From: Treponema vincentii
GTDB taxonomy: Bacteria; Spirochaetota; Spirochaetia; Treponematales; Treponemataceae
Reading direction: 5' to 3'
DNA length: 64,000 nucleotides
NCBI RefSeq assembly: GCF_018336815.1
Contig: NZ_CP050497.1
Span: forward strand, 1,364,001-1,428,000
The translations under genes were made by a program, and so were the position numbers. A model generated the notes under the pieces. The model was not told the origin of the DNA. It ran no database searches and worked only from the letters and a program-made list of their open reading frames with translations. How positions within the stretch are numbered: the first letter of the stretch is position 1; each line of letters begins with the position of its first letter. Shown here in pieces: positions 26,664 to 36,600 of the stretch.

Positions 26664-27161
26664 CTAATGTATTCGCCCTGCTTCCGGCAGTATTTGTTTC
26701 CATGCGGCTAAAAGCTCTGCAAAGCTGAACCGTGCATTTGCAGGGCTTGTAGACGGGAGCTTAATAGCCGAAATTCCAATGTGTTTGATACATACTTCGT
26801 ACGCTTTCGTACCGTTTGCAAAGACTGCTTGGATCGGTGCTTCTTGGAAAATACTGCTTAAATCCGCCGGTATGATGGACTGTATACTTGCATCGGCAGA
26901 TCCGGTAATTGTACAGGCGGTAACGGCATCGTACAGCGCAATATGATGCTGCAACAGCATCTCTCTTTTTTCTTCTATCGAATGTGGTGGTTCCGCCACG
27001 CCCAGTAAAGCGGCAAGAAGCGGCCAAAATCTGTTCCGCGGATGACCATAGTAGAATTCCTGCGCACGGGATGCGGCGGAGGGAAAAGAACCTAAAATAA
27101 GAATACGCGATTCGGAGCTATACACCGGCGGAAAGGGATGGACAATTCTTTCAGACATCAT
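26664..27161 (-). CDS. DNA-deoxyinosine glycosylase, Mug/TDG superfamily
   Basis: 165 aa. The motif LILGSFPSAASRAQEFYYGH followed by PRNRFWPLL near residues 20-47 marks the hypoxanthine-DNA glycosylase branch of the uracil-DNA glycosylase superfamily. VFANGTKAYEVC near 115 and LPSTSPANARFSF near 140 form the second active-site strand. It removes deaminated bases to start base excision repair, consistent with xth nearby. Two adjacent ATG codons (27161, 27158) could start it; no strong ribosome site is visible. Confidence 0.85.
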   Translation of the reverse strand: MMSERIVHPFPPVYSSESRILILGSFPSAASRAQEFYYGHPRNRFWPLLAALLGVAEPPHSIEEKREMLLQHHIALYDAVTACTITGSADASIQSIIPADLSSIFQEAPIQAVFANGTKAYEVCIKHIGISAIKLPSTSPANARFSFAELLAAWKQILPEAGRIH

Positions 27162-27265
27162 TTTAGAAACAGATATAGGTTACTCTAAATACGACAAGCT
27201 GTATCCGGCTTGTTCTGTGCTGTTGTATGGCTATAGACCTGATGCAGGGCTATGCGCCCCGCTTT

Positions 27266-29515
27266 TTAGCGCTCCTCAGTGTAGTTGATCGACGTAAGAA
27301 GCGTATTTAATCTAATCATCGGGTCTTCATAGCCTCTAAACGTGAACGTAACATGATAGCCTTTCTTAGACACAGCTGTTATATCCCGTCCGATGCAGGG
27401 ATAGATCGTATTCGATGCTTCGTAGGGGAAGTATTCCGGTTTTAAAATCGAAACACGGTAATCGTTTCCATCATACTGTACCTGTGCGAGATTGGCAGGG
27501 AAGGGTACAAGGAAGATTAAAAAATCATCACTCTTGCTGCCGCCGATACTCAGGCGAGTTCCCTGTTTCATCACGTGAATATTCCGTTTTCCAATTAGTG
27601 TGGTTTGGTTATAGACGAATAGCTCCGTCATGCCCGACTGCGAAGGCTTTGTACTAACGCGACCGCTATAATAGCCGTGATTCAACCCCGGTCGGCGGTT
27701 GAGATGGCTCTCTGCGCTGTTTAACAGAGCAAAACGTCCTTCGGCGGCACGGGATCGTTCTTGTGCAAGGTGATCAAATTGAGCTGCCGTTTCACTCTGG
27801 GCTGCCGAGGCGGCGGCAGCTGTTTGGGAACCGAAGGTATTCAGGGTGTCGCGCGGATCGGCTTTGTTTCCCAGCTGTTCGGGATAATATTTTGTTTGGG
27901 AAGCTGTAAGCGCTTCTTGCCGGTTTCTATTAAAATCGGTTTGCCGAGCAGTGTTGCTTTGCTGTCTTGAATCGGACTGTTGTCCGACCATCCGCGCGGC
28001 GTATTTAACCGGTTCGGAAGCCCTGCGGCGAAGCATAAAGATAATTAACAGCAGAATAAGGGTAAATACCAGCGCAGCGATCAATATCCATAGAAGATTG
28101 CCCTGCAGCAGTGATTGAACGAATGTCGGTTTAACGGTGAGCATTACGGCTGCCGCTTGGGAAAATGTTTTATCTTGCTGTGTAAGGTCAAGCCGTACAT
28201 CGGTACGGTGTTGGCCTTCTTTACGTAAGCTGTTGGGTAGCGTAATCCGTATGGTAAGTTCGCTTTTTCCTTCAGGGGGAATACGAACAATGATATTTTC
28301 CAGTTGTTGCTTTTGGCTTTCACTGTCGGCTGTCAAAGAAACGCTTTGCAATTGTATTTCAACGGACTCTGCCACTTCATTGATAATAGTGAGCGGCAGT
28401 GCGGCAGTATTACCGGAAGTTTCTATACGTTCGGGAAAGATAATGTGCGGAAGAGGAAACGTCGTATCGTTGAATTCTACTCCGCCTTCGTCCGGCAAGT
28501 TGCTCGGCTCAATACCGAGGTTTTCCGTAAAGGCTTGAGAAACATCGGTGTACTCTTTCAGCCCTTGTCCGGAAGAATCGGCGCCTGTGCTGCTGTCCTG
28601 TCCACCGTTTGCCGATACGTCAGCATTTTCAGCCGTTTTCCCTGCCGTACTTGAACTATCCGGTGTACCCGCTCGGTTTTGAGCGATGGTATCACCGGTA
28701 TTGGAACCCGCTGGTGCAAAATCGGTTATCCCTTGCCCTGTGCTTGAACCGGCAGGCTGTCCTGCGGTTCCTGTTGACGCTCTATTTTGTGCATTCGTGC
28801 CGGTATCGGATGCGTATCCTTTCTGCCCGCTCGAAGCATTACCTGTACTGCTCGACGCCGTACCCGAAGAAGCTACTGCACTATCGACGCCTGATTGATC
28901 AAGCGAACCTGCCGCATCCAGCTTACCTGCATAAAAGGCTCCGTCCAAGTCCTTAATAACCGCATCGGAAGGGAAGGGGAGTTTTACATAGTATACCTTC
29001 CAGCCTTTTGCACGGATGGAAGCGGAAACTTTTGCTAATTCAGTCTTTACCTGTTCACCGGTATAATTCCGGTACGGGCTTGATGCGGGCGGATTAAAAA
29101 TACCGTCCGAAATAACAATAAGGATCTTTTCCTGCTGAGATGGTAGTTGCGTCATATATTGACCGGCAAAATTGATACCGGATAAAAAATCGGCGCTTTG
29201 ACCAAGCTGATATAGAAGCATAAAACGGGAAACTACACGGGATAAATCCGCTTCAGTATTGATTTTCTGTGACATTTCATACTGGGGAACCGCATTAAAT
29301 GAGATAAGATGAAAGGAGTCCCCTATGCGTACAAATTTTGAAATGATGGATTGTAGTACACGCTTATTGATAACCTCGTAATAGGGTAACACGGTACCGG
29401 AAGTATCCATAAGGACGATTACATCAGCAGTCTCTTGTCGAGTTGTCTGAGCACTCAATGTAAATGCAATTAAACAGAAGATCGCTGCAACGGCAAAAAT
29501 CCTTATTTTTTTCAT
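27266..29515 (-). CDS. Membrane-anchored von Willebrand factor A protein
   Basis: 749 aa. GGGGAG lies 5 bases before the ATG. A signal peptide (MKKIRIFAVAAIFCLIAFTL, then SAQ) precedes a vWA domain at ~30-195, with a MIDAS-like DTSGT near residue 37 and VISDGIFNPP near 133. A long Ser/Gly/Thr/Ala-rich linker (~205-330) is followed by a beta domain (NTAALPLTIINEVAESVEIQ). One TM helix is near 475 (LLWILIAALVFTLILLLIIF). The cytoplasmic tail contains GTRLSIGGSKSDDFLIF, which may be a degenerate FHA-like or other regulatory domain. The role is unknown; vWA plus a TM suggests a metal-dependent protein-protein contact at the envelope. Confidence 0.75.
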   Translation of the reverse strand: MKKIRIFAVAAIFCLIAFTLSAQTTRQETADVIVLMDTSGTVLPYYEVINKRVLQSIISKFVRIGDSFHLISFNAVPQYEMSQKINTEADLSRVVSRFMLLYQLGQSADFLSGINFAGQYMTQLPSQQEKILIVISDGIFNPPASSPYRNYTGEQVKTELAKVSASIRAKGWKVYYVKLPFPSDAVIKDLDGAFYAGKLDAAGSLDQSGVDSAVASSGTASSSTGNASSGQKGYASDTGTNAQNRASTGTAGQPAGSSTGQGITDFAPAGSNTGDTIAQNRAGTPDSSSTAGKTAENADVSANGGQDSSTGADSSGQGLKEYTDVSQAFTENLGIEPSNLPDEGGVEFNDTTFPLPHIIFPERIETSGNTAALPLTIINEVAESVEIQLQSVSLTADSESQKQQLENIIVRIPPEGKSELTIRITLPNSLRKEGQHRTDVRLDLTQQDKTFSQAAAVMLTVKPTFVQSLLQGNLLWILIAALVFTLILLLIIFMLRRRASEPVKYAARMVGQQSDSRQQSNTARQTDFNRNRQEALTASQTKYYPEQLGNKADPRDTLNTFGSQTAAAASAAQSETAAQFDHLAQERSRAAEGRFALLNSAESHLNRRPGLNHGYYSGRVSTKPSQSGMTELFVYNQTTLIGKRNIHVMKQGTRLSIGGSKSDDFLIFLVPFPANLAQVQYDGNDYRVSILKPEYFPYEASNTIYPCIGRDITAVSKKGYHVTFTFRGYEDPMIRLNTLLTSINYTEER

Positions 29516-29597
29516 TATTACTCCCCTTTACAGTTATCTAAAAAGAACGCCTCCAAACACGGGCATTTCCAATTTTTGCAGAGGCTCTTTTTATATT

Positions 29598-29675
29598 AAA
29601 CCTGTTCGAAAACGCAGTTATCGAACAGGTTTATTATCGGACATCTTTAAAAATGTGGTTAGTTTTAAGATGTCC
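29598..29675 (-). terminator. Two hairpins downstream of greA
   Basis: The first met on minus is GGACATCTT.AAAA pairing with TTTTAAGATGTCC (29639-29675). The second is a 12-bp stem AAACCTGTTCGA (29598-29609/29621-29632). They start 8 bp past the greA stop. The U-tracts are weak (AATATAAAAAG), so tandem termination or 3'-end protection is likely rather than a single strong terminator. Confidence 0.55.
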
Positions 29676-29682
29676 TTTCATA

Positions 29683-32361
29683 TCAATTAGCTGCCGCAGA
29701 AATATCAAGGATTTTGTATGTCTTTTCTTCTTCATTTACTGTAAACGAAAGTGTTTCCCCTACCTTGTGGTTTAACAGGTTCGTACCGAGCGGCGACATA
29801 TATGAGATTACGCCGTTTTCAGGATCCGACTCCCACGGACCGAGGATGGTATAGGTCTCTTTTTCGCTGTTGCCGGGTTTCTCCAATACAACAATGGTGC
29901 CGAAACCGACCCGTGTTGTGGTAATGGTTGTAGGATCAAACACTTGAGCACGTTCAAGCTCTTCCTGCAAGCGGCTTACCGTATTGTTAAGTCTATTCTG
30001 CTCCTCTTTTGCAGCCTTGTATTCGGAGTTTTCACGCAAGTCGCCCAAGGAGAGTGCAAACCCGACTTCTTTCGAGTTACGCGGTATTTCAACTTCAATA
30101 AGCCGCTGGAGTTCTTTTTTCTTTTCCTCAAGCATTTTGGATGTTACGATTAAACCGCGTCCCGTAACCGTTTTTTCCACTTCGTCGAAGAACTTAAAGT
30201 TCTTGTATTTTTCAAGGATACGGTTACGCAGCTGCATTTTAATCGGCGGATCCAAGTCCTTAATATCGCTGACGAGTGTATAGAGTCTTGTAACGGCATC
30301 TTCATCGTGGTCGAGGATAAAGTTTTCGAGCAAGGCATCTTTACCAAAGAGAATCGTATGTACCTGCTTGTTGATTTTCCGATTTTCAGTTGTATTCCGT
30401 CGGCTTGCAATCTCCCGATACGTTATGTCGAGGATGTGAATAAGAACAATAATCTCGTGTTCATAGTCGATATTCAAGTCTTTAAACCATTGTTCTTCCT
30501 GAGCATTTTTGAAGAACCAAATAACCGCTTCACGGTATTCTTTATAGTCTTTGAAGCACGTCAGAACCAACTCTTTTACCTTTTCGGGGTATTCTTCAAG
30601 GAGCGGATTGAGTACTTCTGCAGAAAGTACCACGGGAAATAGGCGGACATATTGATCGCTCCAATCCGGAACAAGGTTCTTGATGTTGCGGAGATATGCA
30701 CTTCGGAGTTCTTTATTTTCTATGCCGCGATATATGGCAGCAGGGTTCTCTATCTGCGCGAATAATTCCGCGAAATTATGATGTTGTGTTACGCTCAGGT
30801 GCGGCAGCGCTGCAGTGAGTTTTGACATAACTAAATAGGCTGCAATCACTTGTTCATTCACTTGACTAAAGGCTTTGAGGAAGGCATCAAAGTAATTGAT
30901 CATATCCTGAAAGCTGTCTGAGTCCGTATCACCGCTTTCCATAACATTAAAGATGATTTCAACCCGCTCAAAGAAGTTTTTCTGCGCTTTAAATTCGTTC
31001 GAAAGCTTTTCTTCAAGCGAAATCGGACGAGTGTGTACAGTGTAGAAATCGATATTGGTAGGATTTATACCGAATTCGGGATTTTCTTTAACGACTTTTC
31101 GTGCCTTGGTGCTCCACGTTGTCCATTCTTTGTCGGTTAGCAGCGAGGGAACCAGCTCATGCTTAATCCGCTTAAAATCACAGTTATTATCAAAACTGCG
31201 GATAATGGTCTTTAGCGCCCATTCGGGATTTGTTTTCACCTTCGCAGCGAGTTCATTGCGCTTCATAATCGATTTTAATACCCAGATATGATCTTTATCC
31301 AGTGTTTGAAGAGCGGTGATGCCCATTTTAAGGCTCATTGTGTGTCCGCGCTTCTTTGCAAAGTCTATAACCAATTCATCGTTATTAACTTTTGCAATAC
31401 GTCCGACACCCCATGTCCGGTGGAATACAAAACAGCCTTCATCAAAAGAAATATGCTTTTCAAAATCATCGATGGCTTCAAAAACATTCCGCCAACTTTG
31501 TGTCAAATTGGATACTTTTATGTATTCTTCAAGCTGACTGTGCGATGCATATTTTTCTCTAAAGCATTCGACAATTTCCTTTCGAGCCCAGTTATCTTTA
31601 TCGTCGCTGGTGAGCACCAGTTTTAAAATATCGATAGCGGTATTCCAATCTTTTTCTTTTTTATAATAATCGTACAAATCCTGCATAAGCGCGGCGCCTC
31701 GTTCCGCACCGAGATGATCCGCTATTTTCCGTTGTACATGATAGAAAAAGTCGATTTCTTGCGGTACCAACTCCACCAAACGTGCCCATACTTCTTTTAC
31801 GGCAGTGTATGAATGCCGGTTGATATAGCGGTACAGGGCTTTTTTATAATATTCAACGGCTTTTTCCGTATCGCCCATTTGCTGATACCGCTCGGCAAGT
31901 TGTTTCGGAATATCCGCTTCTTCATAGTCGATACGGACAAGCCGCTCCCAAATATCATAGATATCTTCATTGCCGGATTCTTTGTAGCAGTTTGCCAACG
32001 TTCGAAGCGCAAATTTTGAGTCCCCAAATTCAAGTACCCGCCGGCAAAGGTATTCAACGATCTGCATCCGATGGTTGTCGATAAAAATGGTTACCAGCGT
32101 TATGAGCGAAGAGTCATCGAGCAACTGCTTGGAAAGTGCAATAATACTCGAAATATACAATGCTGTAATACTTGTTTTGTTATGAGAGAGATGCTCATCG
32201 GATAGTTCTTTTAGTTCATCCAAATGATGATTTCGTTTTGCGTCTTCAATCAGCGTGTCAAGTTCTTTAAAATTGTTAATGGAATAATTTGTAATGGCAG
32301 CACGTGTCCATTTTTCCTCATTAAATATATCGCGGACATTCTTTTCTAATACATCTGACAT
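29683..32361 (-). CDS. greA: GreA transcription elongation factor with a ~730-residue N-terminal extension
   Basis: 892 aa from ATG 32361 (MSDVLEKNVRDIF), with GAGGTG directly upstream. The last ~155 residues are a complete GreA: the coiled-coil finger (FALSLGDLRENSEYKAAKEE) with the acidic tip, then the FKBP-like C-terminal domain (SYMSPLGTNLLNHKVGETLS). GreA makes RNA polymerase cut back stalled transcripts. Normal GreA is ~158 aa. The extension is helical with TPR-like pairs (AEDPIKQ-type segments such as YQQMGDTEKAVEYYKKALYR near 170) and a small beta part around 310-345. Long GreA proteins are found in spirochaetes. It lies 18 bp from a TPR gene, probably co-transcribed. The extension may tether GreA to a partner; this is inference. 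Confidence 0.92.
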   Translation of the reverse strand: MSDVLEKNVRDIFNEEKWTRAAITNYSINNFKELDTLIEDAKRNHHLDELKELSDEHLSHNKTSITALYISSIIALSKQLLDDSSLITLVTIFIDNHRMQIVEYLCRRVLEFGDSKFALRTLANCYKESGNEDIYDIWERLVRIDYEEADIPKQLAERYQQMGDTEKAVEYYKKALYRYINRHSYTAVKEVWARLVELVPQEIDFFYHVQRKIADHLGAERGAALMQDLYDYYKKEKDWNTAIDILKLVLTSDDKDNWARKEIVECFREKYASHSQLEEYIKVSNLTQSWRNVFEAIDDFEKHISFDEGCFVFHRTWGVGRIAKVNNDELVIDFAKKRGHTMSLKMGITALQTLDKDHIWVLKSIMKRNELAAKVKTNPEWALKTIIRSFDNNCDFKRIKHELVPSLLTDKEWTTWSTKARKVVKENPEFGINPTNIDFYTVHTRPISLEEKLSNEFKAQKNFFERVEIIFNVMESGDTDSDSFQDMINYFDAFLKAFSQVNEQVIAAYLVMSKLTAALPHLSVTQHHNFAELFAQIENPAAIYRGIENKELRSAYLRNIKNLVPDWSDQYVRLFPVVLSAEVLNPLLEEYPEKVKELVLTCFKDYKEYREAVIWFFKNAQEEQWFKDLNIDYEHEIIVLIHILDITYREIASRRNTTENRKINKQVHTILFGKDALLENFILDHDEDAVTRLYTLVSDIKDLDPPIKMQLRNRILEKYKNFKFFDEVEKTVTGRGLIVTSKMLEEKKKELQRLIEVEIPRNSKEVGFALSLGDLRENSEYKAAKEEQNRLNNTVSRLQEELERAQVFDPTTITTTRVGFGTIVVLEKPGNSEKETYTILGPWESDPENGVISYMSPLGTNLLNHKVGETLSFTVNEEEKTYKILDISAAAN

Positions 32362-32379
32362 ATTCACCTCACTGTGTCA

Positions 32380-33321
32380 TTACCGTATATAGCGGTCATA
32401 GATTTTCTCGTCGAGCAGTTTAATTCTTAGAAGAATCTCATCTATTTTGGTCTTTTCGACAGTGCCATTCATATAATGGTCTATAAGCCAAAAATAGTAA
32501 TTAATTAAACGAGGGACTAGAAGTTTTTTGTTTTTTACGTCTTTCTGCCTCAGCTCATTTTCAAGCATATAGATAGACTGCTTCAGCTTCCCCAGTTCCA
32601 AGGCTTTCAGTTCACGTTTTACATTGAGTACGCCATCAAGCGTACCGTAAACAGGAAGCCATTCCAACAACTCCTCTCCTGTAAAACCAATGGTTGCGAC
32701 TTTAGTAACGAGCGCGTTGATAATTTCAGATTCAAGAAAGCATAACTCTATTTCTGAAGCATTTTTAAAGAGTGCTTCCCGGAAAAAAATCTTCGCAAGC
32801 CGTACTTCGCCGCTTAAAGCATAAGCATCAGCAAGTTCCGCCGGAATAGCTGATGAATTGGTGTTCAGATCGGCTGCATATCGTAAACAGCTGATCGCCG
32901 TTTCATAATCTCCAAGGGCTTTATAACAAAGTCCTGTTTTCCGATATATTTCTGCCGTATTATGTACCGGTTCAGTTCCGTTTAGGAGCGAGCGGTACAA
33001 CCGTAACGCAATTGTAAACACACTGCACTTGAGCGCATAGATAATCGGCTCGTTAAAGTCTCCCTTATCCTTTATGTAATCGAGAAAGGGTTTCCATTGA
33101 GAAATAATATACTCACCACGCAAGAAATCATCGGCTAATGCTTGTGAATAACGCACCCGATCAAGCCAGAAACTAACCCCTTTTAGTGTGTACATCACTT
33201 GAGGGTTTTCTAAGTCCTGTTCAAGCAGCCGTCCAAGACTGATATGCGCTTGCTCAAGGTCTCCTTGCTTAAGAAAGACAAGAGCGGGCTGCAATATGGT
33301 TTGAACAGAACGATCTATCAT
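32380..33321 (-). CDS. TPR-repeat protein
   Basis: 313 aa, no signal peptide, so probably cytoplasmic. TPR units are seen at ~10-45 (PALVFLKQGDLEQAHISLGR) and ~125-190 (IYRKTGLCYKALGDYETAIS, then AELADAYALSGEVRLAKIFF). The C-terminus is a basic helical stretch. It precedes greA on the same strand with an 18-bp gap, and the greA extension also has TPR-like pieces, so the two products may interact. No specific family recognised. Confidence 0.8.
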   Translation of the reverse strand: MIDRSVQTILQPALVFLKQGDLEQAHISLGRLLEQDLENPQVMYTLKGVSFWLDRVRYSQALADDFLRGEYIISQWKPFLDYIKDKGDFNEPIIYALKCSVFTIALRLYRSLLNGTEPVHNTAEIYRKTGLCYKALGDYETAISCLRYAADLNTNSSAIPAELADAYALSGEVRLAKIFFREALFKNASEIELCFLESEIINALVTKVATIGFTGEELLEWLPVYGTLDGVLNVKRELKALELGKLKQSIYMLENELRQKDVKNKKLLVPRLINYYFWLIDHYMNGTVEKTKIDEILLRIKLLDEKIYDRYIR

Positions 33322-33409
33322 AGTTCCATATCATTATACTGATAACCGTGCTTTAGTCAATTGACCTGTTTTAAGAAATTTGTTATTATCTGCCTTCATT
33401 TTTGGTGAT

Positions 33410-34354
33410 TTATAAGAAATGTCCCATTTCTGAAATAACCGCTGCTGTCAGCTGAGCCGCCTTATTGCCGTCAATCCATTCTATTTCGATGCCGTTCCGT
33501 GCCATGCGCCGGAACCATGTTTCCTGCCGCTTTGCAAATTGCCCGATTGCCCGATAGAGCTGCTCGATATAGGCTTCTTTACTTTCGATTTTTCCCTGTA
33601 GATACTGCGCGGTAAAGCGATATTCCAGTCCGAGGCTTTCGAGCCGCTCCCATGAATAGCCCTGCGCATGTATTTGTTCGGTTTCTTCTATCATACCGGC
33701 ATCGATGCGGGCAATGAGGCGGCGGCGGATTCGTTCGCGTAGCACACTGCGCTCAAACGAGATACCGTAGATTTTCGGCTTGATGGACGGCGCCGCATGC
33801 AGATGCGCGGCGGCGGATTCGGGATGCTCCTGCCGGTAACGGGCAATTTCGATAGCGCGGACAAGGCGGTCGGGCTGCTCGAGGTCGGTTTTATTGTGGA
33901 TATCCGGCTTGAGCGCTACGAGCATATCTTGCAGCTCCGCCAGCGTTTTTGCCGCCAGCGCTTTGCGTAATATGGGGTCTTCGGGCACGGGGATTAGCTC
34001 ATAGCCGCGGAGAATTGCATCGAGGTATAGTCCCGTACCGCCTGCGATAATCGGTAAGGCGCCTTTTTCAACAAGCTGCGGAAAGATGCGGTACACTTCC
34101 TTTTGAAAATGGAAGACCGTAAACTCACGGCTTAAATCGCAGACATCGATGAGGTGGTAGGGAACGCTGCCATATTCCCGTAAATCCTTCCCCGTGCCCA
34201 AATCGAGTCCGCGGTATACTTGCCGGGAATCGGCGGAGATGATTTCGCCGCCTTTTGCTTGCGCAAGTTTTACGGCAAACGCTGTTTTTCCCGTTGCCGT
34301 AGCGCCTAATACGACGGCGCAATTATAGTGCGGCATTAGCGTTATCTTATTCAT
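33410..34354 (-). CDS. miaA: tRNA dimethylallyltransferase
   Basis: 314 aa. P-loop GATATGKTAFAV near residue 17, ISADSRQVYRGLDLGTGK near 39, DVCDLSREFTVFHFQ near 72, IIAGGTGLYLDAIL near 105 and GLEYRFTAQYL near 248 are the MiaA set. It adds a dimethylallyl group to A37 of tRNAs reading UNN codons. ATG 34354 overlaps the stop of mazG by eight bases; ATG 34336 is a second choice. The order methyltransferase-mazG-miaA is tightly overlapped, so these form one operon. Confidence 0.95.
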   Translation of the reverse strand: MNKITLMPHYNCAVVLGATATGKTAFAVKLAQAKGGEIISADSRQVYRGLDLGTGKDLREYGSVPYHLIDVCDLSREFTVFHFQKEVYRIFPQLVEKGALPIIAGGTGLYLDAILRGYELIPVPEDPILRKALAAKTLAELQDMLVALKPDIHNKTDLEQPDRLVRAIEIARYRQEHPESAAAHLHAAPSIKPKIYGISFERSVLRERIRRRLIARIDAGMIEETEQIHAQGYSWERLESLGLEYRFTAQYLQGKIESKEAYIEQLYRAIGQFAKRQETWFRRMARNGIEIEWIDGNKAAQLTAAVISEMGHFL

Positions 34355-35285
34355 TATTACGCAGGGCGGATGAGTTTTGCGCTTCCATGCGCTTGGCTTC
34401 TTCCCAAAAGCCGTCCATCAGGGCTAGGGTGTCGTGGGAGCAGGGAATACCGGATTCCGCCATGCGTTTTTCGACAAAGCGGAAGCGGCGCTCAAACTTT
34501 GCATTGGTACGGCTGAGCGCAACTGCGGGGTCGATATGCAAATGTCGCGCGGTGTTCACCAAGCTGAAAAGGAGATCGCCGAATTCCGCTTCCGCTTCTT
34601 CATGCGTGCCGTGTGCAAGCGCGTTCGTAAATTCCGCAAGTTCTTCTTCTGTTTTTTTCTGCGGTCCGTCTGCCGTATCCCAGTCAAAGCCTTTCTTTGC
34701 CGCCCGTTTTTGTAGTTTGTACGCACGGGTGAGCGGCGGAAAGGTTTTCGGAATAGAATCCAATGCGGAGGCGCTTGCACGGCCTTCTACGGTATCTTTG
34801 ATGGTATCCCATTGCGCAAGCACTTTTTCCGCCGTAACCGGCTTTTTTGCATCGTCGGGATCGGGAAAGCCTGCGGTTTGCCCGAATACGTGGGGATGCC
34901 GCCTTATCAGTTTTTCGTTCAGCTCGCCGATCATCTTTGCGACGGAAAAAGCTCCCTCCTGCTCAAACATATACGCAATCATCACAATGTTTAAAAGTAC
35001 ATCGCCGAGTTCTTCCGCCGCATGGACGGACTTTGAGCTGTCCGCCGAGGCTTCTTCCAGTGCTTCAATCGTTTCATACGTTTCTTCAAGGAGCGTTGCC
35101 CGCAGCGTCATCGGAGTTTGCTCGATATCCCACGGACAGCCGCCCGGCGCCCGTAGCCGTTTAATGGTAGTAAAAAGCGCTGCAAAAGCTTCGGCTGCTG
35201 CTGCTGTTTCCGGCTGTGCCGCTATCGCCGCAGTATGAATGGCTGAGTCTTGTTCGTTTTTGTCGGTATTGTTGTGTGAGGTCAT
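34347..35285 (-). CDS. mazG: MazG nucleoside triphosphate pyrophosphohydrolase
   Basis: 312 aa from ATG 35285, with GGAG 5 bases upstream. The first MazG domain has CPWDIEQTPMTLRATLLEET and then AAEELGDVLLNIVMIAY. The second has KGFDWDTADGPQKKTEEELA and AEAEFGDLLFSLVNTARHL. These EExxE...ExxD metal sites hydrolyse NTPs to NMP and PPi, cleaning damaged nucleotides or tuning ppGpp. The N-terminal ~40 residues (SHNNTDKNEQDSAIHTAAIA) are low-complexity and longer than usual. It overlaps the upstream methyltransferase by ATGA. Confidence 0.93.
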   Translation of the reverse strand: MTSHNNTDKNEQDSAIHTAAIAAQPETAAAAEAFAALFTTIKRLRAPGGCPWDIEQTPMTLRATLLEETYETIEALEEASADSSKSVHAAEELGDVLLNIVMIAYMFEQEGAFSVAKMIGELNEKLIRRHPHVFGQTAGFPDPDDAKKPVTAEKVLAQWDTIKDTVEGRASASALDSIPKTFPPLTRAYKLQKRAAKKGFDWDTADGPQKKTEEELAEFTNALAHGTHEEAEAEFGDLLFSLVNTARHLHIDPAVALSRTNAKFERRFRFVEKRMAESGIPCSHDTLALMDGFWEEAKRMEAQNSSALRNNE

Positions 35286-36532
35286 AAGTTCTCCTGTTGT
35301 TTTGCCGGAATCATATCCTTCAATAGCTGTTCCAATGTCGGTTTGATACAAAAGCTCTCTTTGATGCGGCGGTATTGCCGGAGCGCTGTTTCTTTCAGCC
35401 GTTCCGCTTGGCCGACGCTTTGTGTTTTTTTTACCGCATGGATCAGGATATTTTTAGGGGTATGTTCCGTTTCGATAAATTCCATAATCTGCACGGTGTA
35501 CCCGCAGGCTTGTAGAAGGAGCGCCCGCACGGTGTCGGTTAAAAGCGACGCAAACCGCTCGGTAATAATACCGTGCTCCATAAAGGGGAGCAGCAAGTGA
35601 TCTTCCGTGCGGAAGGCTTCTTTTCGGGTTTTAAGCTGGGCATACAGTTCATGCTGGCAGCACGGAACGGCAAAGATGATCGGTACCTGTGCGCGGACAG
35701 CTTGAGCAAGCGCCAAATCGGTTGCCGTATTGCAGGCATGGAGGCATACCATCATTCCGGTACCGTCCGGCAACGGATGGTCGCCGATGTTCCCTTCGGC
35801 AAAGTCCAAATCCATGTAGCCGCACCGTTCCGCCAGCGCGGAGCAGTGTTCGATAACTTCGGTCTTTAAATCCAACCCGTGAATCCGTACCGGAAGTTCC
35901 TGCTGTTCATGCAGATAATAATAAAGCGCAAAGCTCAAATAGGCCTTACCGCAGCCGAAATCGGTAATGGAAAAAGGCTTGCCGGAACGGGTAACCGTAT
36001 CCCGTATAAAGGGTTCGACCCCGGCGATAAATTCGAGGAATTTATTGATCTGCCGAAACTTATGGTATTTTTGCTTTAAGACGGCTCCCTCCGCATTCAT
36101 CACCCCCTGTTCGATTAAGAATGGGAGCGGTGTTCCTTCGGGAATAAGATAGTTCTTTATTTTATCGTGTCCGCCGCAGCTGCTTTCTGCGAGCAGAGCG
36201 GAGTAAGGAAGCCGCTTGGTAAGGGCGATGATTCCCTTGTTGTTTTGCAAAAAAAAGAGCTGTTCTTTTTGCCCGCGGCATTCCACAGCCTTAAAGCGGG
36301 TAAAACATTCCGCGATTGCGCCGGATAATACATCAGGTTCAATCGTTTTTTGAAATGCTTGCTTGTTTTTGACGGTTTCCAGCTGATACACGGCTTTCCC
36401 TTTTACCGTGATACGGCGGAACCGCGCCTTTGCCTCGCCGGTTCCCTTGCACGGGCGGGAAAATGAAAGCTGTATAATAGAAGCATTCAGGCATTCTTGC
36501 GCCGCCTGATCGGGCGTGTAGATGGTACTCAT
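35282..36532 (-). CDS. Class I SAM-dependent methyltransferase (Methyltransf_32 type)
   Basis: 416 aa. SAM motif I is FSITDFGCGKAYLSFALYYY near residue 190, followed by RIHGLDLKTEV, LDFAEGNIGDHPL and MVCLHACNTATDLAL. VPCCQHEL near 290 is typical of the Methyltransf_32 family (METTL25/RRNAD1-like). The first 150 residues form a substrate-binding region with many aromatic and basic residues. An RNA or protein substrate is likely but unknown. It heads the operon with mazG and miaA. Confidence 0.8.
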   Translation of the reverse strand: MSTIYTPDQAAQECLNASIIQLSFSRPCKGTGEAKARFRRITVKGKAVYQLETVKNKQAFQKTIEPDVLSGAIAECFTRFKAVECRGQKEQLFFLQNNKGIIALTKRLPYSALLAESSCGGHDKIKNYLIPEGTPLPFLIEQGVMNAEGAVLKQKYHKFRQINKFLEFIAGVEPFIRDTVTRSGKPFSITDFGCGKAYLSFALYYYLHEQQELPVRIHGLDLKTEVIEHCSALAERCGYMDLDFAEGNIGDHPLPDGTGMMVCLHACNTATDLALAQAVRAQVPIIFAVPCCQHELYAQLKTRKEAFRTEDHLLLPFMEHGIITERFASLLTDTVRALLLQACGYTVQIMEFIETEHTPKNILIHAVKKTQSVGQAERLKETALRQYRRIKESFCIKPTLEQLLKDMIPAKQQENL

Positions 36533-36600
36533 AGATGGTGAGGCATTGTATCAAAAAATATGGAGTAAAACAACAAATCGAGCAACGGGTACACACATTG

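Noticed and set aside
34387-35238. 283-codon plus-strand frame opposite mazG
   Set aside because: mazG is clearly coded on minus; the plus frame is low-complexity Ser/Ala and has no ribosome site.
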